NCBI GenBank assembly: GCA_947172415.1
Contig: OX359189.1
Coordinates: 3,424,501 to 3,488,500 of the forward strand
Origin: Chondrosia reniformis
Taxonomy: Eukaryota; Porifera; Demospongiae; Chondrillida; Chondrillidae
Direction: 5' to 3'
Length of the DNA: 64,000 nucleotides
The notes under the pieces are model-generated. The model searched no databases, was not told the DNA's origin, and saw only the letters and a list, made by a program, of their open reading frames with translations. Shown here one piece after another: positions 12,101 through 21,100 of the stretch. The position numbers and the translations under genes are program-made. Every line of letters begins with the position of its first letter. Position 1 is the stretch's first letter.

Positions 12101-15100
12101 GAAACCATAGCCAAAATTGAAATAAAATAGAATCCTTAAAGAATGTGTGTGCCAAGTTCAAGTGAAATTCTATTATTTTAGAAAGTAAGAGTGAATGTAG
12201 GGGTGATAGAATATAAAACTGATTGATGATTAAAATTAAAAAGTCCTAATTGCCTTTGATACAATTTTATAACTAGATGAATTGTGGACTAATACAAGAA
12301 AATGCAACAAAATCTAAATACAATAAATAATACAATAAAATAAAAGGAAGACATTAGCAAAATCAAAATACATCAGTTAAATCACTGTCAACTGGGGATG
12401 TGCCCTTCACTGCAGCAGTACATATGTCCCCTCTGGACAGCCACTGCAATCCTTTGGAGTAGGTAGTGGCACAACAAGACCTCCCCTGACTCTTCTCTGA
12501 TGTGCTGGCCAAGCTCCAAGAGCCAAAAGAGTGTGCGTCTGGTCCAAAGACTCCTGTTGTCTCAACTGCCACAGGGACGAAGTGGTGTGTGGCATCTAGT
12601 TCCTCATACTTCCCTGCCTTCCATCGTTCCTGTTGAACTGCCACAGTACCTGCTTCTCTGACAGCCAGCTGCTGATGGGATGGTGCGAAGGTATCTGGGC
12701 AGGTGACATCCCAGATAAGGATACGACCTCTTTGCCATGGCATGATGGTAGGACCATCCGGCTGCTTTCCATCTGCCCTGTAAATCCTCACTGGGCAAAA
12801 AATTAAAATTAGAAATCAATTACAATTTACTTTTTTAGTGTAGTGAAAATATGACGGCCAATTTTAGGAGCTGTCCTCATTATTTCTTATTAATCACTGT
12901 TGAAACCTCTCCTCTTTACCCATTGCTGGGGAGATTTTTTATTTCAGCAATACCAATTTGGATGAAATGCTAGACTTGATATCAGAGCCCAGAACTTCTG
13001 GGACCACAATAAGGGTACCACAGTAAGGGTACCACACCCTTTGATGTTTGATTATTTAACTTACATGCTCCATCATATATTTGAAAATGGCCGTATTCTG
13101 TAAAATGAAGTTTGTTTCCTTTTTCTGTCTTCTTTAAAAACTTCCTGGATATTTAACAAAATCGTTAAGAATACAACTATACAAATAAGAAGCTAGGATT
13201 ATAACTTAATTTGTACAAATGCATGTTTGTATGTATTTATATACGTACGTATATGCTAGAATAATATGTATGTATGTATGTATGTATAAAACTAACATTA
13301 TAAAATAAATACAGCATACAGCTTACTTAATGCTGATTTTATAATATACATAGAGTCTCTGGATTACTTCATAAATGGAAATGAAAATGTTGCTGTTTTT
13401 ATGCCATACACAAGTATGTCCAGCCTTGCTAGGATTCATTTGGTAAATGATCATTTTCCTGAAAGCAATGAAAAATTTAATTTGTCTCTGAAGCTGCATG
13501 GAAACACAAGTAATGAACTTAACATACTTCCTTTTACGTCAGAAGCAGTGATTACAATAACAGATACAGATTCTAGTAAGTGTCTATGAAAAGATGATTG
13601 TGCAACTTACGATTAATTGCAGACAAATTTTATTTTGTATATATATATATATATTGGTTTCTTAATATTTATACATATATGTGTATATGGATATATTATG
13701 TATATTTTTCTTTGTAAAGGTTCATCTTTCGACTTTGAGAGCGTCTAGAAATGCAGTTTTTTCGATTCTTCTTTCTGCCAAACCTTTCGACCCTGGGGGT
13801 CTTCTTCAGTGACTGATGTTGGTCTTCAAGGTGTCTTCTTTATAGGCATCTTTTCCCCGCCATTTGTGATTACCTCATCAGTGATGTCATCGGTTACATC
13901 ATTTCCGGAGGAAGGAGAAGTGAAGGGAGTATACGTAAAAAAGGGGGTTCCAACCACTTTTTAATACAATTCCTTGGTCTAAGTTCATTCTCACCTGAGG
14001 TGAGGATGAACTTAGAAGAAGACCCCCAGGGTCGAAACGTTTGGCAGAAAGAAGAATCGAAAAACTGCATCTCTAGACGCTCCCAAAATCGAGAGATAAA
14101 CCTTAACAAAGATAAGTTCAATGCAGTTAGAAGAAATCCTTATTCTATTATGTATATTTTGTTCTCGATTAGTATTACAATATGTGTAATTCGCATTAAC
14201 ACGTGCATACAAAATGGCATGCGCGAATGATCCTCAGTGAATTTCAGTGATCCTCAGTAATCATTTGTGACAGGACAGTACATGTTTCACCAAGTAAAGA
14301 CTGAAAGGGAGGAAAAGATGCCAAGGTGCTGCCCGTGCATGGGCAGTGGCAAATGTTTAAGGTGCACCTGCGTCAAAGTTGTCAGAAGATGCACCAATTG
14401 TGGTCTGTCTAAGTGTAATCCTGCGAGATGTGTAAACCAGACTATGGCAAGTCAGATGGCGAGTAATGTAAGCACTGAAGGTAACCAGAGTAGTGACACA
14501 GCGGTTCATAATGATTCCGAGTTTAGTAGTACTATGAGCAATGACATGAATCTATTGCAAGACGCCAGAATTAAGCCAGAGCGCAGTGAGATAGAGATAG
14601 AGAGACAGAACCAGACATAATTCAGTTATCTTAATAATCTTAGTAATCTCTTTATCTGGGGTGAATGAGACAGTGAACATCTCGTCCCAGCAATATCATT
14701 GGCATATAAGGAGATTGTGCACTGGCGGCGGAACAGTTTTATGATACCATCGGGTACCTCAGGCAAGGAGTTTGTCCTCGAAATGGCAAGGCTCTTTACA
14801 TCATTTGCCGAGAGATCCTCTCTTGAGCCTATTGCCCTACAGACTGTGATGACTATGCCAGCTCTGCTATTACAGAAGCCCCACAGTCGCTCGAAAGCAA
14901 AACACCTTTTTTTGCCTGAAGAGGCACCTTGAGACATGGAAAGCAGGCAGAATTGAAGAACTAGTTCATGAGGGGTGAATAATTCAGCAGCACCCACCAA
15001 CATCTGCAACATAGAAAAGGAGTAGATAAGTTCAACAGCACATTTGTGAGACTGGTATTTGGTGGTAAGATCAAGGCTGCCCTATGCTTACGGACCAACT

Positions 15101-18100
15101 TTGAAAACAATGGAGGTGGTGTGCTTCCCTTGGGGGCACTGATTGATGGAGAAGAGTCAGTACGTGATGTCTTGAAAAAGAAGCATCCAACAGGAAAAAC
15201 ACCACAACCAGACACATTACTAACCAATGACAACTCTGTTCACACCTCAGTCCACCCCGTCCTTTTTGAGAGAATTGATGGGGACCTCATTCGCACAGCA
15301 GCCTTGAGGACTCATGGAGGAGCTGGTCCATCTGCCCTGGATGCCAGCGGATGGTGGCGTCTCTGCACCTCTTTTGGAACCGCATACGATGAATTATAGC
15401 AATGCCCTGGGTCTCTTCACAAGGTGTTTATGTACAGAAGTAATGGATTTCAACAACCCACAGACCTATGTCGCATGTAGACCGGTACTATTGAACAAGA
15501 GACCTGAAGTTTGCCCAATCGGGATTTGTGAAGTAGCAAGGTGAATTATTGGTAAAGCACTCCTTACTGTCATCAGTGGGGACATTCAGCAGGTTGTAGG
15601 CACATTGCAGCTATGCGCTGGTCAGATAGCTGGAATTGAAGCTGCCATCCATGCTATGCGGTGCTTCTATGAAAGTGACAACACCAAAGCAGTCCTTTTG
15701 GTTGATGTGGACCGGAGAACGCTTTCAATATCCTTAACCGAAGAGCAGCACTGCACAACATTGACATACTCTCTCCTGCCTTGTCAACCATACTCCAGAA
15801 TACATATGATAGAACTTACAATCTTTTTGTCGGCGGAGAGGCCATGGCCTCAGATGCAGGAACTACTCAGGATGATCCCCTGGCCATGAGCATGTATGCA
15901 GTGGGCATAATGCCACTATTGCATGAGTTACAGTCAACAGGAACAAAACAAGTTTGGTATGCAGATGATGCAACAGGTGGAGGAACACTGACAGAAGTTT
16001 GAAGCTGGTGGGATAAACTGACCTTGATAGGCCCTGGGTACGGCTACCACCAAAAGGTCAACAAATCATGGCTACTAGTGAAGGAAGCAGCAGGAGAAGA
16101 AGCTAAAAGAGTGTTCACTCAAACAGGAGTACGGCTCATCACTAAAGGGACAGCACCCTTAGCAGCACGCATTGTTGAACAAGATGCCATTAGACTGCAA
16201 TTCATTCCAGGCCTGACTGGACGTAGCCCATCAGGGAACGAAGAGAGAGACCTCCTCGCTTTACCACTGAGACTTGGAGGCTTAGGCATTGTGAACCCAA
16301 ACAGGCAAACTCACAACATGTGACAGCACCCTTAGCAGCATGCATTGTTGAACAAGATGAGAGCATAGCAGACATCCAAATGGAGAATTGAAACAACGCA
16401 GGAGAGAGGCACACCACTTCAAACGTAAACATCAAGAAGAGACAGCTGCCCAACTGAAGACAGAGCTTCCACCATCCTTGTGGAGGTTTGCAGAACTACC
16501 AAGCGAAGGGGAACATCCAATTGGCTGACAGCATTACCACTAGATCACTATGGCTTCACCCTACACAAGGGTGCTTTTCATGATGCCCTTTGGCGGCGCT
16601 ATGGTTGGCTGCCACCACAGCTTGCCTCTCACTGTGCTTGTAGACAAGCATTCACCATCAGCCATGCACTGTCCTGTCCTACTGGAGGATATATATCCAT
16701 CCATCCACCACAGTGAGTTGCGTGACATCACTGCAGATCTACTGAAAGAGGTATGCAGTGACTACACAGTGGAATCATCTCAGCAACCTCTCACAGATGA
16801 AGTGCTGACCATGAGAACAAGCATTCGAGGAGATGAAGCCAGATGCTTCTGTGGAAGCCGGTTTGAACGGGCATTCTATGACGTAAGGGTTTTTAATCCT
16901 AGCACCCCAACAAACTGGTCCCTCCAGTTGACTGCCATTTATCGAAAACATGAGCAAGAGAAACGACAACAATTAGTGTAGTAATAATAATATGGCAGCA
17001 TGCTGTCAATCACATTCAAATTCGTGCTGTTGCCCTTGTATGAAGAACGGACGATGCGTCAGATGCCAATGTGTCAAGGAAGGCCTCCCTTGCATTGATT
17101 TTCAGCCATCTACGATCCATCCTAGTCGTTGTGAAAATGCTCCCTCCCGTGAAATGCCGCTGCCTGACAATTCTGCAGCAACCATCCAAGATGATTCCCG
17201 GCAAATCTTCAGTGATTTTGACGCTGAGATCCAATCAGTGGTGAGATTTCTGATTCAGTCTACAAAGGTTTTAAAAAGAATTCCTCGTCTACCCAGAGTA
17301 TACGTAACAACTGCTAAAAAGCTTGCTGCGGTGGTAGAACAGATTGTTTCCTGTAATGACATCCCTCCTGGCTAAGATTGTTGTTGTTACCCAAGAAGTG
17401 CTTGTGCACTCCCTGAAGAGGTGGCAAATGATGGAACTTGGCTACTTTGGTTAATAAGCAAGTGTTACAGGAGTCTACCAACCTCGAGGTACCTGATGTC
17501 CAGTCAACTAGACAAACAGCATTAACAAGAGCCCTCAATCCAATGAATAAGCTAGCTGGAAGAGTGTCGAGTAAGCTGGAGGAGGGTGACTACAGAGGTG
17601 CAGTAAGGTTAGTGTGTAGTGAGGATGTAATTGCTGAGCATAGTAGCCACATACCCTACATGCCCTTATATAGATTGAAGCACCCCCCTCCACATCCTGA
17701 CTCTAGTGTGGTTGTTTTGGACTGTGACACCTGCCTGCCATTCCATGTCAATCCTGAGACAATCATGAAGGCAATCACTTCGTTCCCTTGTGACTCGGGC
17801 GGGGGCATGGACAGCTTACTCCCTCAGCATCTGTAGGACCTAACCAGTCCAGCTGCTGGGGATGGGTGAAAGGTCTCTTCTAATGGTCCTCGTACATCTG
17901 GTAACACTCATTACATCAGAACTCCACCAGCCATATGGTCCTTTATTTTTGTGCCAACCTTACTGCTCTCACCAAAAAGAGTGGTGGTATTCACCCAATT
18001 GTACCATAAGGAGACTTGCCTCCAAATGCGCTTGCCTTTATGCCCTAAAGTCTATCCTGCAGCTTTTATCCCCTTATCAATTGGGCTTCGGCATCTCTGG

Positions 18101-21100
18101 AGGAGTGGAAGCAGCCGTCCATGCCGGTCGAATGTACCTCAATCATTTACCATGCACCTCAAAAGGCTATGATTAAGGTTGACTTTAGAAACGCATTCAA
18201 CAGTATCTGCCGCAACATGATGCTGAAAGCAGTTGAAAACTACATTCCTGATTTGCTGCTCACTCAGCCTACTCCTCCCCCTCGATCTTACTATGGGGCG
18301 ACTCCCATGTTCCATCAGCAGAGGGAATCCAGCAGGGTGACCCTGTAGGCCCAATGTTGTTTTGTCTAACAATTCATAAGCTGGTATGCAGTCTATCATC
18401 CGAACTCAAGGTCTTCTTCCTTGACGATGGTACCATCGGTGGTAACCTGGAGGATCTTCAAACTGACTTGCAGAGAATTGAAGATCAAGGACAAGCCTTA
18501 GGCTTAGAGCTCAATGTGGATAAGTCTGAATTGATTACGCATGACTGGTCAGCAGTTGGCTCCACTCTTTCCATCTTTCCTGGCCTCCAGTTTGTGGATA
18601 CCCAACAGGCCATGTTGCTAGGCTCTCCCCTTGGGCATGCTGCTATGGATGCTTGTCTGGACGCCCAACTCCACCAACTTAGGTTGATAGGCAAACGTCT
18701 CTGTCACCCACAAACACATGATGTCATCATCATTCTCTGCCATTCCTTTACCATTCTCAAGCTCTTACACGTTCTCGGTACATCCCCTGCCTTTTCGTCA
18801 CCACTCTTAACATCTTGGAACAATCTTCTGAGGTCTTTGTTTGCAGAATCACCAACATCGATTTTAGAGCAGACAATTCATCTTGGCTACAGGCAACCCT
18901 GCCAGTTACCTCCGGTGGTCTTGGGTTTAGGAGTGCCTCTCATCTTGCACCATCCGCCTTTCTGGCATCAGCTGATGGAGCCTCCAAGCTCATGCAGGAG
19001 CTTCTACCTGCCCAACTGTCATGTGTTGCATATTGTGAAAGGAATTCTGCCTTATCTGCCTGGAACAGTGACCTGCCAGTAGATATGCCTCTTCCCACCT
19101 CTCCTAACCGCCAGAGGTCATGGGACAAACTTAGAGTTGACCATCTGTTTGATTCTCTTCTGTCCCACTGTGAAGATCCAGTTTCTAGGGCCCAGTTACT
19201 AGCAGCTGGCTCAAGTGAGTCTGGAGCTTGGCTCAATGCACCTCCCATCTCCTCTCTTGGGTTGCGCATGTCCAATAGCACAATATGGATAGCCATAGGG
19301 CTTAGGGTAGGTGCTCCTATTTGCCAACCCCACACTTGTTGTCACTGCGGTAAGGATGTTGACCAGTTCATCTGCCATGGCCTATGCTGTAGAGCAAGCC
19401 AAGGCAGATCTTCAAGACCTAATGCGCTGAATGACATTATCCATTGCTCCTTGGCTGCTGCAAAAATCCCCAGCAGATTGGAACCCTCCAGCCTACGTAG
19501 ATCTGATGGCAACAGACTGGATGGTGTGACCATGATCCCAAGGTCTGAAGGGAAGTTTCTGGTGTGGGACTCCACCTGTGTGGACACCCTTTGTGAATCC
19601 CACAAGCAGAGATCTGCACTAGAAGTTGGCAGCACAGCAGCACATCCTGAGAAAGAGAAGATTAAGAAGTATATACTCACTTCTGGGTCATTGCTATCTC
19701 TTCCAGCCGGTTGCATTTGAGACCTTGGGCACCATTGGCCCAGAATCAATGCCCTTCTTGAATGATCTAAGAAGACGTTTGAAGCTCGTGTCGGGTGAGC
19801 CCAAGTCCTTTGTCTCTCTGCTGCAGCGACTATCAGTTGCCATTCAGGTTGGCAATTCAACCTCAGTACTTGGGACACTTGACAATTCGTGGGATTTGGA
19901 GGGCTTCTAATAGACTATTGCTATTATTTCAGCCATAGTTATATTAATTATAATTGATTGTATCTTTCCTCATTGTATAATAATAATAATAATAATAATA
20001 ATTATAGTAATAGTAATAGTAATAGTAATAGTAATTTTTTTTTTTTATGGAAAAAGGATGATGATTGGTGGTAATTAGGGTATGAATGAGGTAACAGGAT
20101 TAAGAAAAGAAAAGGCCTAAGTGTCCATATACAATAAAATACTAGATGGAATAATACAGGATACACAAACATTAAATAATTATACATGAAAAGTGATCTT
20201 ATAACACATTTACTTAGTATTATTATTATTATTATTATACAATAAATTATATACTAATACCAGAAATCAAAATACAACCTTAACATAAAATTTAAATTTA
20301 CAATGGATAAATAATAATAATAATCACATTAAATCATAAAGTCAATGTTGACTGCTGCACTGTTAGGGAGGGATGCAATTACCAATGTAGCATTCCCAAC
20401 CTGGATGGCCACGGAGATCCTCTGCATTAGGAAGGCATGTGACTTTGGTTCTCCAGTCACCATCCTGAGACGCTTGCTAACCTCCCTCAGCAAAGCCCTG
20501 GACTTGGGACCTATAGAGCCACATGTCTCCATAGCTACTTGCTGGAATTGATAGAAGCTGTCGAGGTGAGCATACTTCTTGGCCTTTTCCTCTTCAGCGT
20601 GAGTGGCAGCCCCTTCTGGCTCAACAGCAGCTCTCTGGGAGTGTAATTGACAAAAAGTGTCAATACATGTTGCATCCCATACTAAGTACTTTCCCTGTTC
20701 CCAGGGGACCATGGTCATTCCATCAGGGTGATTCCCGTCTGACCGGTGAAGCCCAGAAGGTTCTAGCCGAGACGGGATTTTCGCAGCTGTGAGGGCATGT
20801 TGCAATTGGATGATGTTTTCACTGCGTTATGGCGTGGAAATCTTCCTTGGCTGAACCTACAATTTAGACAATGCCTGGCAAATTGATTAATGCCACAATG
20901 TGCACACTGGTGGGGCTGTCCAAGAGAGGCTCCCACTCTCAGTCCCACAGCTATCTGGATGGGTAGGGTTAGTGTATTATTATTAACTTATAATGATTGG
21001 AATTACAATACGTATGTGTATTAATATTGCTGATTCTTTTACTGTAGACAGAGGTGTAACTATAGACTTCATTTTGAAATCTCAAAAATCCCCTAAGCTT

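Noticed and set aside
14000..14230. ORFs across the inverted-repeat element
   Set aside because: Both strands are open because of the inverted repeat; no domain is seen.
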